Source: Deltaproteobacteria bacterium (GTDB lineage: Bacteria; Myxococcota; Kuafuiibacteriia; Kuafuiibacteriales; Kuafuiibacteriaceae). From it: a stretch of 64,000 nucleotides of DNA. The notes under the pieces are model-generated. The model was not told where the DNA came from. It saw only the letters and a program-made list of their open reading frames with translations, and searched no databases. The translations under genes were made by a program, and so were the position numbers. Location of the stretch: positions 1 through 64,000 of the forward strand of contig WYAZ01000135.1 in assembly GCA_011526105.1 (NCBI GenBank). Direction: 5' to 3'. Of the stretch, positions 16,832 through 25,884 are shown piece by piece (the first letter of the stretch is position 1; every line of letters starts with the position of its first letter).

Positions 16832-18280
16832 ATGGATCCGGCTTCCGGCGACAACTCGAGGAGCGCGCTCACGCCCAAGGTGCAGGCGCTTGGTCGTCAG
16901 CTCGTGACACAACTCACCATGGTGCTGCGGACGAGCCGCATCCACGACCCCACCAACAACGCTCTCCTCATCGCGACCGAGAATCTCAAAGACACCATCA
17001 ATACCCTTTGGGCGGCGCTCAACGGCATTCGATTGCAGTTCGTCGAAGACCTCGTCTATCTCAACGACGCGCGACTGCGAGTGGACACCAGTCTCCTCAC
17101 CCACATCGAACACCTCCGAAAGGACTTCGCAGCGCGTGGCCTCGGTGGCCTCGCCTTTCAGCGACCGGTGGACACCGCGACGCTCCGCGACTTCCTCGTG
17201 CTGCTCGCGAAGCCTCCCCAGGGAGAAAACGACTTCGACGAGCTCAAACGCTCGCTCTCCGAGATGAAGGAGCTCGCGCTCGAGCTCCTCGAACAGCGGA
17301 CGTTCGCCGACCAAGGTTCGGTGGACGAGATCCGCGTCGACAAGAAGACCTTCGCGCTTCAGACCTACGCCAAGAGCGTCGTCGCGGCAAAAGAGGCGAT
17401 GAAGCTCGTTCAGTCCGGCGAGGACCCGATGAAGGGGCGCGTTTCGGTGACGCGCGTAGTGCAGGACCTCATCGACATCGCCACGGAACGGGTCAACTTC
17501 CTCCTCAAACTCGGGGCCATCAAGAACTCGGACGAGTACGCGTTCAATCACGCCGCAAACACGTGTGTTCTGTCCCTGGTCATCGGCAAGGCCCTGCGCA
17601 TCGACCGACTCGAACTCGTCGATCTAGGCACCGCCGCCTTCTTCGCCGACATGGGCTTCGGGCTGCTTCCGGCCGAGGTCCTCAACAAACCGGAAGAGAT
17701 GAGCGAAGCCACGCGCGAGGCAGTTCGCGATGCCATGATGCGCACCGTACGCATGCTCATCGGTGACGGAAAGATCAATGCTTCGGTCATGCGACGGACC
17801 ATCGTCGCCTACGAACACCATCTGCCGTACGTGGACCCCGTCACCGGCTCGCCCATGGAGACGCATCTCTTCTCTCGGATCGTCGCAGTGGCCGATGCCT
17901 ATGACGCGCTCACCACGAGGCGGCCTTGGCGCGACGGCTTTCCTCCCGACGAGGCCCTGCGCCTCTTGAGCGAAGAGTCCGGAACTCGGTTCGACCCAAT
18001 GATCGTCAAGATCCTCGTCAACCTGATGGGTCTCTATCCGCTGGGAAGCTCGGTGCGTCTGGACTCCGGTGAGATCGGGGTCGTGTATCACAACTCGAAC
18101 GATCCTCGTTTCTTCGAGAAGCCCTACGTTCGTGTCGTTCGCGACGCGCAGAACCAGCCCATCAAGAAGACCATGATCCGGAACCTCGCCGAACATGAAG
18201 GCCCCGGTGGAACCATCGTCTCCGTGATCACCGGCGCTGAGGCGGGTGACGAAGGTATCGCGGCGAGTGTGCTCCTCTGA
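16832..18280 (+). CDS. Degenerate HD-GYP domain protein
   Basis: 482-residue protein. Residues about 10-140 form a module (RTSRIHDPTNNALLIATENL, QFVEDLVYLNDARL, LGGLAFQRPVDTATLRDFLVLLAK) resembling in order and spacing the N-terminus of the gene just upstream. Residues about 235-400 are an HD-GYP domain by its conserved tail (SRIVAVADAYDALTTRRPWRDG, DEALRLLSEESGTRFDPMIV). The catalytic signature is eroded: the expected HDIGK reads ADMGF, and the HHExxDGxGYP segment reads EHHLPYVDPVTGSPM. It may therefore bind c-di-GMP or a partner without cleaving it. Only 9 bases separate it from the upstream stop, so the pair is probably one operon; it ends 21 bases from a convergent kinase gene. Confidence 0.87.
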   Translation: MDPASGDNSRSALTPKVQALGRQLVTQLTMVLRTSRIHDPTNNALLIATENLKDTINTLWAALNGIRLQFVEDLVYLNDARLRVDTSLLTHIEHLRKDFAARGLGGLAFQRPVDTATLRDFLVLLAKPPQGENDFDELKRSLSEMKELALELLEQRTFADQGSVDEIRVDKKTFALQTYAKSVVAAKEAMKLVQSGEDPMKGRVSVTRVVQDLIDIATERVNFLLKLGAIKNSDEYAFNHAANTCVLSLVIGKALRIDRLELVDLGTAAFFADMGFGLLPAEVLNKPEEMSEATREAVRDAMMRTVRMLIGDGKINASVMRRTIVAYEHHLPYVDPVTGSPMETHLFSRIVAVADAYDALTTRRPWRDGFPPDEALRLLSEESGTRFDPMIVKILVNLMGLYPLGSSVRLDSGEIGVVYHNSNDPRFFEKPYVRVVRDAQNQPIKKTMIRNLAEHEGPGGTIVSVITGAEAGDEGIAASVLL

Positions 18281-18301
18281 GCGACTCGTCTCTCCTTCGA
18301 T

Positions 18302-21193
18302 TCACTTCGAGTCCGGACGCCAACCCGCCGGAGGTGCACCCAGGGTCGTCGGAACCTCCGGCGATGCGTCTTGCAGTTCGCTCGCGACCCGGCGAATGGG
18401 AACCCGGGCGAGCAGCTTCCCGGTCTTTGGATCGATCTCGGGCGGCGTCTCTGGCGGAGGCGGAGGAACTCGATTCGGTGGCGGGCTCATGCCGCTGCTG
18501 CTGCTTCCGACGGGGGCGGCTGGTCTGGGGGCGCGGGCGGGCGGCGGGGCGCCGCGGACGGCGGGCTGCCCGTCCGGGAACACCGTCGCGTCCCACCAGC
18601 CCGCGTTGCTATCTTTTCTGGGCGGCGCCACGTTGAGGCCGGTCTGCGTGACCTCCTCCGGCCCATCGGGTGGTGGTAGTGGAGGTGGCGAGTTCGAGGA
18701 CCAGCTCTGACCGGCGACCGGGATCTTTCGCATCTGGACCTGAGGCGGGCGGGCGGCCTCGCTGGGCGCCCGCGCCTGGGGGGCGCTCGCGCTGCGCGGC
18801 ACCGGCCGCGTTTGGGAGGCGCTCCTGGGCGGCGAGGGCATCGGCGCCGGGGCTGGATTCGGTGCCCGGTTCTGAGGTTCGAGCTGTACGATGGTGGGCC
18901 GTCCTCGGTTGGGATCCGCGAGCGGCGGTGCGTCGAGCAGGTCGGGCGTAGGCGGCGGCTGAGTCATGGGCGGGATGGCGGCGTCGTCCGCCGCACCCTC
19001 CTCGTCGAGGCGCCGGAGCGCTTCTAGGATGAGGAACGTGTTCGGCGAGTTCAGGTTCTTGGGCAGCGTGGAGGCGCGGTACTCGATACGGAACACGCCC
19101 GGTCCGGAGCGCGCCAGCCAGTAGAAGGCGCTCTCGCCGTTTCGTCCGCCGGCGGTGCAGGAGGTGGTCTCACCCTTGTGCACGCCGATCTCCCCGGTCC
19201 GTCCATCCTCGTATTGGATGACGACGTGCGCGGACTTTCGACCCAGCTCGAGGCTCTGGATGATGTCGATGACCGTCATCTCGAGCAACGAACCCGAGAC
19301 CCCGCTGAAGGTCGAGAGCGGGGCGATGGCGCGCTTGCCCTGTTTTCGCTTCTGCATCTCGCGCCGGATCTTGGACGCGGTCACTTCGATGCTGAGCGGC
19401 TTCACCAAGAAGTCATCGGCCCCGAGCTCGAGCGCCTTCGCCTGATGGAAGTCGTCCGAACGCGCCGAGGTCACGAACACCGCTGCATCGGAGTCTCGAC
19501 TCCTCAGATCCAGGAGTACGTTATAGCCATCGATCTTCGGCAGGAACGCATCGAGGAACACCACGGCTGGATCGCGCGTGCGGCAGAACTCACGGGCCTC
19601 CTTGCCGTCGTTCGCCACGAGCACGTCGTACTCCTCGTCTCGCATTCGCTCGGCCAGCTCTTCGGAAAGCGCTGGGTCGGCGTCCGCGATCAGCACCGGT
19701 CGAAACTCGCTGGCGACCGCACCGGCCGGCGCGCCGGCGGCGGGATACCAACGCTCCGTGAGTTCTCGAATGGCGCTGCGCGGGCCCAGGTAGACGCTCA
19801 AGGCGCCCACGCCGAGGACAACCCGGGCTTCGAGGATGGAGCGCTGGTCGAAGGGGTCTTCCACCACGACTTCGACGCGGGTCTGGTCCTCGGTCAGACC
19901 GATAGGGAGGATGCGGGTGGACTCGGCGACTTCGCGCGGATAGCGACGCAGGAGCTCTGGCAGCGGTTCGCGGGCGAGCAGCACCTCGGTGTCCAAGAGG
20001 GGCACGTTCGATTGCTGGGCCAGCGCGCGCACCAGGTCGTGCTCCGCGATGATGCCCGTCTCGAGGAGGATCTCACCGATGCGTCCGCCGCGAGCTCTCT
20101 GCTCCGCCAGGCCGATCTCCAGATCGGCGATGGAGAGCGAGCCTTGCGCCACGAGCAATTCGCCGATCGGGGTGCGGTTGCCAGCGGTGGGGCTGTACGC
20201 GCTGACCGCGCTCGGGTTGGGTCCGGCAGCGGCACCCCGCGCCGAGCGTTGAGCGAGACCGCCGAACTGACGGCGCATGTACACGGCGAGGTCGCGCCGC
20301 GCCGCGCGCTTCGCGAGGTTGTCCGCGGCCCTCGAGAGCTCGCCCAGTAGGGCGCCGATGGTCTGGTACCGCTCCTCTCGATCGCGAGCGAGGGCCTTCA
20401 GGCAGATGCGTTCGACTTCGGACGGCACCGCCTCGTTCGTCGAGGAAGGTGGTGGGACCGCGTCCTTCAGGATCATCTCCACCGTGGCTTGCGGGTTCTT
20501 GCCTCTGAAGAGCCTCTGGCCGGTGAGCATCTCGTGCAGCACCACCCCGGCGGAGAAGATGTCGGAGCGTTGGTCGAGAGGCTTGCCGAGCACCTGCTCG
20601 GGCGACATGTAACCGAACTTGCCGTGGAGGTTTCCGGGCAGCTGAAAGCCGTCCTTGGCCGCAATCACACGCGCGATGCCGAAGTCCGTGACCTTAACCT
20701 CGCCCTCGTAGGAGATGAGGATGTTCTGCGGAGAAATGTCTCGGTGGATGAGGCCCAGCGGCCTTCCGTCTTCGGCCTGGAGTCGATGCGCGTAGTCGAG
20801 GCCGGTCAGAAACTCGGTGGCGACGAACAGGCTCAGCTCGACGGGGAGCTTCTCCTTGCGGCGGTAAGTGTTGGAGAGCAACGCCGCGAGATCCTTGCCT
20901 CGCACGAACTCCATCGCGACGTAGACTTGGCGGTCGATCTCTCCGAGATCGAGCACCTGAACGACGTTGAAGTGCTGGATCCGCGCCGCGAGCTTGGCCT
21001 CGTGGATCAGCATGTTGGCGAAGGACGGATTCTCGCTGTAGCGCGGCAGGATCTTCTTCAGCGCGACGGCCTTCTCGAAGCCGCCGTAGCCCTGGATCTT
21101 GGCGGAGAAGATCTCGGCCATCCCGCCGTCGCCAATTCGGTCCAAGATGATGTACGGACCGAACCGACGAGGGCCCTTTTGGGTCGTCTCCAC
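18302..21193 (-). CDS. Multidomain Ser/Thr kinase with MshEN, receiver and DUF4388 domains
   Basis: 963-residue signalling fusion. A Hanks-type kinase occupies about 10-280, with glycine loop IGDGGMAEIF, Lys46 (AVALKKIL), catalytic LIHRDISPQNIL near 150 and VTDFGIARV; it looks active. Residues about 340-485 match the GspE/MshE N-terminal (MshEN) fold, a known c-di-GMP-binding module (GELLVAQGSLSIADLEIGL, GRIGEILLETGIIAEHDLV). Residues about 498-614 form a receiver domain with phospho-Asp in VVFLDAFLPKIDGY and the conserved Lys in DDFLVKPLS. Residues about 628-730 match DUF4388/PATAN (SGSLLEMTVIDIIQSLELGRKSAHVVI). The last 200 residues are Pro/Ser/Arg-rich. GTG start at 21193, divergent from polA. 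Confidence 0.92.
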   Translation of the reverse strand: METTQKGPRRFGPYIILDRIGDGGMAEIFSAKIQGYGGFEKAVALKKILPRYSENPSFANMLIHEAKLAARIQHFNVVQVLDLGEIDRQVYVAMEFVRGKDLAALLSNTYRRKEKLPVELSLFVATEFLTGLDYAHRLQAEDGRPLGLIHRDISPQNILISYEGEVKVTDFGIARVIAAKDGFQLPGNLHGKFGYMSPEQVLGKPLDQRSDIFSAGVVLHEMLTGQRLFRGKNPQATVEMILKDAVPPPSSTNEAVPSEVERICLKALARDREERYQTIGALLGELSRAADNLAKRAARRDLAVYMRRQFGGLAQRSARGAAAGPNPSAVSAYSPTAGNRTPIGELLVAQGSLSIADLEIGLAEQRARGGRIGEILLETGIIAEHDLVRALAQQSNVPLLDTEVLLAREPLPELLRRYPREVAESTRILPIGLTEDQTRVEVVVEDPFDQRSILEARVVLGVGALSVYLGPRSAIRELTERWYPAAGAPAGAVASEFRPVLIADADPALSEELAERMRDEEYDVLVANDGKEAREFCRTRDPAVVFLDAFLPKIDGYNVLLDLRSRDSDAAVFVTSARSDDFHQAKALELGADDFLVKPLSIEVTASKIRREMQKRKQGKRAIAPLSTFSGVSGSLLEMTVIDIIQSLELGRKSAHVVIQYEDGRTGEIGVHKGETTSCTAGGRNGESAFYWLARSGPGVFRIEYRASTLPKNLNSPNTFLILEALRRLDEEGAADDAAIPPMTQPPPTPDLLDAPPLADPNRGRPTIVQLEPQNRAPNPAPAPMPSPPRSASQTRPVPRSASAPQARAPSEAARPPQVQMRKIPVAGQSWSSNSPPPLPPPDGPEEVTQTGLNVAPPRKDSNAGWWDATVFPDGQPAVRGAPPPARAPRPAAPVGSSSSGMSPPPNRVPPPPPETPPEIDPKTGKLLARVPIRRVASELQDASPEVPTTLGAPPAGWRPDSK

Positions 21194-21286
21194 GCGTTTT
21201 CAGTCTACACCCGATCCTGGACGGACATGAAAGCCTGGCCACCCGGGGTGAAGTCTGGCATGCGACATGTCAGGAGCGAGGCGACA

Positions 21287-23995
21287 GTGAAGAGCGCGTC
21301 CAGGGTCTACCTCATCGACGGGTCGGGCTACATCTACCGTGCCTTCTACGGGATCCGTGCGCTCTCGACCGCGAGCGGCGAACCTACAAACGCGGTCTAC
21401 GGCTTCGCGACGATGATCCAGAAGGTGCTCGACGACGAGAAGCCGGAGTTCGTGGCCATCACCTTCGATGCTTCTCGCCATACGTTCAGGCAGCGGATCT
21501 ATCCTCAGTACAAAGCCCAGCGTCCCCCGCCCCCAGAGGACCTCGTTCCGCAGATCCCGCGCATCCACCAGGTCGCGGAGTCGTTTCGGCTGCCCACGTT
21601 CGTCAGCACCGAGTACGAGGCGGACGATCTCATCGCCACCATGACCCGGCTCGCGCTCGAGGACGGCAAGGACGTCGTGGTCGTCACCGGCGATAAAGAC
21701 CTGATGCAGCTCGTGGGGCCGAGGGTGACCATCTTCGATCCCATGAAGGCGGTGCACATCGGGCCCAAAGAGGTGGAGGAGAAGTTCGGGGTACCGCCGG
21801 AGCGCGTGCTCGATGCGTTGTCTCTCGCCGGCGACAGCTCCGACAACATCCCCGGCGTCAAAGGGGTGGGCCCCAAGACCGCCACCAAGCTGCTCCTCGA
21901 GTTTGGCACCGTGGAAGGGGTGCTCGAAGCGGCGAAGAACGGACAGATCAAGGGCAAGGTCGGCGAGAAGATCGCCGCGGCGGAAGCGGATGCACTCATG
22001 TCCAAGCGCCTCGTGACGCTCGTGGACGTCGTGCCGATGCCCGGCTTCTCGATCGAGAAGCTGGCGTATGCGGGGCCCGATCGCGAGGCGCAGACCAAGC
22101 TGTTCACCGAACTCGAGTTCAAGCGTTTGATCCCGAGTCCGGGCGAGGCCGAGATTCCTGGGGCGGTGGTGGCGTCCAGCACCCGCGAGATCGAACACAA
22201 GACCAAACGCATCATCACGTCGCCGGTGGCGTTGGCGGAGCTTCGAGATCGATTGCTACAAGAGAAGCGGGTCGCGGTCGAGGTGGAGCTCTCCAGCACT
22301 CGAGTGGTCGACGCAGAGGTCTTCGGCTTCGCCTTCTCCTACGAGCGCGGGTCCGCGGCCTACGTGCCGGTGAATCACAATTACCCCGGCGCTCCGGGGC
22401 ATCTCGACCTCGAACACACCGTGACCACCCTTCGCCCCTTCTTCGAGAAGCTCGAGGTGGAGAAGGTCAGCTCGAGCGGAAAGGCGTTGGTCGCGGTGCT
22501 CGACCGCTTCGACGTCGACCTTTGTCGTCTCGGCTTCGACACCACGCTCGCCAGCTACCTCCTCGATCCCGACGAAGCCGCGCACGACCCCGCCACCGTG
22601 GCGCGCCGCGCGCTCGGCCTCGAGCTCGAGTCGCGCGACCAGGTGCTGGGACGCGGCCAGAAGAAGCGCAGCTTCGGCCATCTCGGCTTCGACGAGGCCA
22701 GTACGCTGCTTGGCGAAGCGGCGGACGTGAGTCTGCGTGCGGCCGAGGTCCTGTCGCCGCGTCTCGTCGAGGCTGGCGTGAACGAGGTCCTCACGGACGT
22801 CGAGCTGCCTTTGATACCGATCCTCGCGCGCATGGAGACCACCGGAATCCGGGTCGATCTCGCGCTCGCGCAGAAGCTATCGGCGGAGCTCGGGACCGAG
22901 ATCGGTCAACTCGAGCAGAAGTGCTACGAGGCCGCGAACCGCGAGTTCAACCTCGGCTCACCCAAGCAGCTGCAGAAGGTGCTCTACGAAGATCTGGGCC
23001 TCCGCATCATCAAGCGCACCAAGACGGGCCCGAGCACGGACGCTTCGGTGCTGGAAGAACTGGTCGATGAGCATCCGCTCCCGCAGCTCATCCTGGAGTA
23101 CCGGCAGCTCACCAAGCTCAAGGGCACCTACCTCGACGGCCTCTCCGAGCTCGTCTGTCCCTCGACCGGTCGCGTGCACACCACCTTCTCGCAGGCCACC
23201 GCCGCCACCGGGCGGCTGTCGTCCCACGACCCAAACCTTCAGAACATCCCGATCCGCTCCGAGACCGGTCGGCTCCTCCGCCGAATCTTCATCCCCGCGG
23301 AGGGCTCTAAGCTCATCTCGGTCGACTACTCGCAGATCGAGCTGCGAGTCCTGGCGCATCTGTCGGGCGAGCCGGTGCTCATTCAGGCCTTTCGCGATGG
23401 CGCGGACATCCACACGCGCACCGCATCCGTGTTGTTCGAGGTTGCGCCCACAGAGGTGACCCGCGAGCAACGCGCACAGGCGAAGGCGGTCAACTTTGGG
23501 GTGTTGTACGGCATGGGTCCGGTGCGCCTCGCGCGTCAGCTCGGCATCCCTCGTCGCACCGCCTCCAAGTTCGTGGAGGACTATTTCGTGCGGCAGCCGG
23601 CGGTCCAAGCCTTCATCGATAAGACCCTAGACCAGGCTCGCGCCGAAGGTGTGGTTCGTACGCTGCTCGGGCGTCGCCGCATCGTGCGAGACATCGGTTC
23701 CAAGAACCGCATGGCACGCGCCGGCGCCGAGCGCATCGCCATCAACACCCCGGTGCAGGGCAGCGCGGCGGATCTGATCAAGCTCGCCATGATTCGGGTC
23801 GCCGCGCGCCTCGAGCAGAGGCCGAGCACGAAGCTTCTGCTTCAGGTGCATGACGAGCTGCTGCTCGAGGCCCCGCACACCGAGGCGGACGACGTCGCGG
23901 CCATGGTCGTCAAGGAGATGGGTGCGGTGTTTCCACTCGACGTCCCGCTCTTGGCCGAAGCCCATGTGGGTGCGAACTGGGACGAGGCCCACTGA
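21287..23995 (+). CDS. polA: DNA polymerase I
   Basis: 902-residue polymerase for Okazaki fragment processing and repair. The 5' nuclease domain has LIDGSGYIYRAFYG, YEADDLIATM, VVTGDKDLMQLV and GDSSDNIPGVKGVGPKTA. The polymerase domain has motif A (SVDYSQIELRVLAHLSGE), motif B (REQRAQAKAVNFGVLYGMG) and motif C (QVHDELLLE). In the intervening exonuclease domain the metal-binding acids are missing or altered: DTET reads VEVEL, the KYD segment reads GKAL, and YxxxD reads LGEAA, so proofreading is probably absent. GTG 21287 is preferred because AGGAG lies at 21272-21276; ATGs at 21260 and 21227 are in frame. The next gene starts 6 bases after the stop. Confidence 0.95.
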   Translation: MKSASRVYLIDGSGYIYRAFYGIRALSTASGEPTNAVYGFATMIQKVLDDEKPEFVAITFDASRHTFRQRIYPQYKAQRPPPPEDLVPQIPRIHQVAESFRLPTFVSTEYEADDLIATMTRLALEDGKDVVVVTGDKDLMQLVGPRVTIFDPMKAVHIGPKEVEEKFGVPPERVLDALSLAGDSSDNIPGVKGVGPKTATKLLLEFGTVEGVLEAAKNGQIKGKVGEKIAAAEADALMSKRLVTLVDVVPMPGFSIEKLAYAGPDREAQTKLFTELEFKRLIPSPGEAEIPGAVVASSTREIEHKTKRIITSPVALAELRDRLLQEKRVAVEVELSSTRVVDAEVFGFAFSYERGSAAYVPVNHNYPGAPGHLDLEHTVTTLRPFFEKLEVEKVSSSGKALVAVLDRFDVDLCRLGFDTTLASYLLDPDEAAHDPATVARRALGLELESRDQVLGRGQKKRSFGHLGFDEASTLLGEAADVSLRAAEVLSPRLVEAGVNEVLTDVELPLIPILARMETTGIRVDLALAQKLSAELGTEIGQLEQKCYEAANREFNLGSPKQLQKVLYEDLGLRIIKRTKTGPSTDASVLEELVDEHPLPQLILEYRQLTKLKGTYLDGLSELVCPSTGRVHTTFSQATAATGRLSSHDPNLQNIPIRSETGRLLRRIFIPAEGSKLISVDYSQIELRVLAHLSGEPVLIQAFRDGADIHTRTASVLFEVAPTEVTREQRAQAKAVNFGVLYGMGPVRLARQLGIPRRTASKFVEDYFVRQPAVQAFIDKTLDQARAEGVVRTLLGRRRIVRDIGSKNRMARAGAERIAINTPVQGSAADLIKLAMIRVAARLEQRPSTKLLLQVHDELLLEAPHTEADDVAAMVVKEMGAVFPLDVPLLAEAHVGANWDEAH

Positions 23996-24001
23996 TTCCG
24001 G

Positions 24002-25777
24002 ATGCGCACGGTGCGTCCCAAGCCCCGCCGATCCAAGAACCTCGCGGACGCGGAGCGTCGTATTCATCAGCTCGAGGACGAGCTGCTCGACCTGCGCGTG
24101 GAGCTCAGTCGCTCCGAGAGCCGCGTGGAGGCGATGAAGCAGATTGGCCAAGAGCTCGGGAGCAACCTCGAGCTCGACATCTTGCTCGAGCGGCTGGTCG
24201 CCCGCACCACCGAGATCCTCGACGCTGATCGCTCCACCTTGTTCTTCGTAGACCCTGAGCGTCGTGAGCTTTGCTCGCAGGTGCTCGAGGGCTCCGAGAT
24301 GCGTGAGCTCCGCCTGCCTTTTGGCAGCGGGGTGGCCGGCTGGGTGGCGGAGAACAACGAGCCCCTGCACATCCCCGATGCTTACAAAGATCCACGCTTC
24401 AATCGCTCCGTGGACAAGAAGACCGGCTACCGAACCCGCGGCATGTTGGTCTGGCCCATCCGAGACCCCCATCGAGGTGGGGTCAGCGGCGTCATCCAGG
24501 TGCTCAACAAGAACTCGGGCAGCTTCGACCGGGGTGATGAGCGGCTCCTGTCCGCCATCGCCTCCGAGATAGGCGTCGCCTTGGCCGCGGCGCGCCTCTA
24601 CCAGGAGGTCGTCGAACGCAACGAGGCGCTCGAGCGCACCCGGGGGGAGCTTCAGCTCCTCCTCGAGACCGAGCGTGCGATCTCCAGCCTCTCGGAGCTC
24701 GAGGCCATGCTGGCCTCGATCCTGGGCACCGCCCTCGAGCGCTTCCGAGCGCGCTCGGGGGTGATCTACCTGCTCGACGAACCCAAGAAGAACCTCGTGG
24801 CGGCGTCCGCCGCGGGCACCTACGCCCGGGACCTCGCGCGCCTCAGTTTTCCCGTAGAAGACCCGAGCTTTCGGGAACTCGTTCCGGAAGGGGTCGTGCA
24901 CACGCCCGAACGCCGCCGGGTCCTGCGCCGCGGACGCCTTCGTGTGCATCACCGGCTCTTGGTTCCGATCGTCACCAAGTACGACGGCGTGATCGGCGCG
25001 CTCGAGATCCTCGAGCCCAAAGGCGGCGACCTCGCGGCCGGTGACCTCGCGGCGTTGCGTGTGGTCGCCTCACAGGCGGGCCGAGCCATCAACGCCGAGC
25101 GTCAGCGCAGAGCGCGCGAGCAGGCCGAAAACCTCGAGACCATCGGCCGAATGCTGAGCGGCGTAGTTCACGATCTCCGCACGCCGCTGACGCTGCTCTC
25201 TGGTTACGCCGATGTACTGGTCGAGGCCGAGACCGAAGACGAGCGGAAGGCACACGCCCGCGGCTTGCATCGTCAGGTCGAGCACATGAGCCACATGCTC
25301 AAGGACCTCCTCTCCTTTGCGCGCGGCGAGCGGTCCATCCTGGTGCGCAAGGTCTATCTCGATCGCTTCATGGCCGAGATCGAGGAGTATCTGCGCACGG
25401 AGCTCGATGGCACCGGGGTGAAGCTCGAGTTGGATCTGAAGTTCCGTGGCGCTGCGCGCTTCGACGAGACCAAGCTCCGGCGGGTGATCCACAACCTCGC
25501 GCGGAACGCGCGCGAGGCCATGCCCGGCGGGGGGCGCTTTCGCGTGAGCCTCGAGAAGCAGAAGGGTGAGCTCGTCTTCACCTTCTCGGACAACGGACCC
25601 GGCATCCCCGCCGCCGTTCGCGGGCGTGTCTTTCAGCCTTTCTCGACCCACGGAAAGACCGGGGGGACCGGGCTCGGGCTCGCGATGGTCAAGCACATCG
25701 TCGAGGAGCACGAGGGTACGGTGTCGGTGCAGACATCCAAGAAAGGCACCACGTTTCGCATTACGCTGCCGGCGTGA
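24002..25777 (+). CDS. GAF-domain sensor histidine kinase
   Basis: 591-residue soluble sensor kinase with no transmembrane segment. A coiled coil at about 18-50 leads into a GAF domain (about 55-200: LERLVARTTEILDADRSTLFFVD, LPFGSGVAGWVAENNEPLHIPDAY). A second, weaker GAF follows at about 240-365. The HisKA helix carries the phospho-acceptor His390 in GVVHDLRTPL, and the ATPase domain has the N box NLARNAREAMPGGG, G1 SDNGPGIP and G2 TGGTGLGLAMVKHI. It lies 6 bases after polA on the same strand, so the two are likely co-transcribed; no response regulator gene is adjacent. The ligand is unknown. Confidence 0.93.
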   Translation: MRTVRPKPRRSKNLADAERRIHQLEDELLDLRVELSRSESRVEAMKQIGQELGSNLELDILLERLVARTTEILDADRSTLFFVDPERRELCSQVLEGSEMRELRLPFGSGVAGWVAENNEPLHIPDAYKDPRFNRSVDKKTGYRTRGMLVWPIRDPHRGGVSGVIQVLNKNSGSFDRGDERLLSAIASEIGVALAAARLYQEVVERNEALERTRGELQLLLETERAISSLSELEAMLASILGTALERFRARSGVIYLLDEPKKNLVAASAAGTYARDLARLSFPVEDPSFRELVPEGVVHTPERRRVLRRGRLRVHHRLLVPIVTKYDGVIGALEILEPKGGDLAAGDLAALRVVASQAGRAINAERQRRAREQAENLETIGRMLSGVVHDLRTPLTLLSGYADVLVEAETEDERKAHARGLHRQVEHMSHMLKDLLSFARGERSILVRKVYLDRFMAEIEEYLRTELDGTGVKLELDLKFRGAARFDETKLRRVIHNLARNAREAMPGGGRFRVSLEKQKGELVFTFSDNGPGIPAAVRGRVFQPFSTHGKTGGTGLGLAMVKHIVEEHEGTVSVQTSKKGTTFRITLPA

Positions 25778-25884
25778 AGACCGCCCTCGCGCAGGCTGAG
25801 CATGCGGTCATGGACGGGTCGGGGGACGGTGGATGAAGCACGGCCTGCGCTTGACCTCGATTCCGTGGGGAAGTAGGCAGCCCC

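Noticed and set aside
19178-20350. Plus-strand open frame opposite the MshEN-REC kinase
   Set aside because: Antisense of clear REC and MshEN motifs.
20489-21286. Extension of polA upstream to 20489
   Set aside because: It would run antisense through the kinase catalytic domain; the polymerase homology and ribosome-binding site start at 21287.
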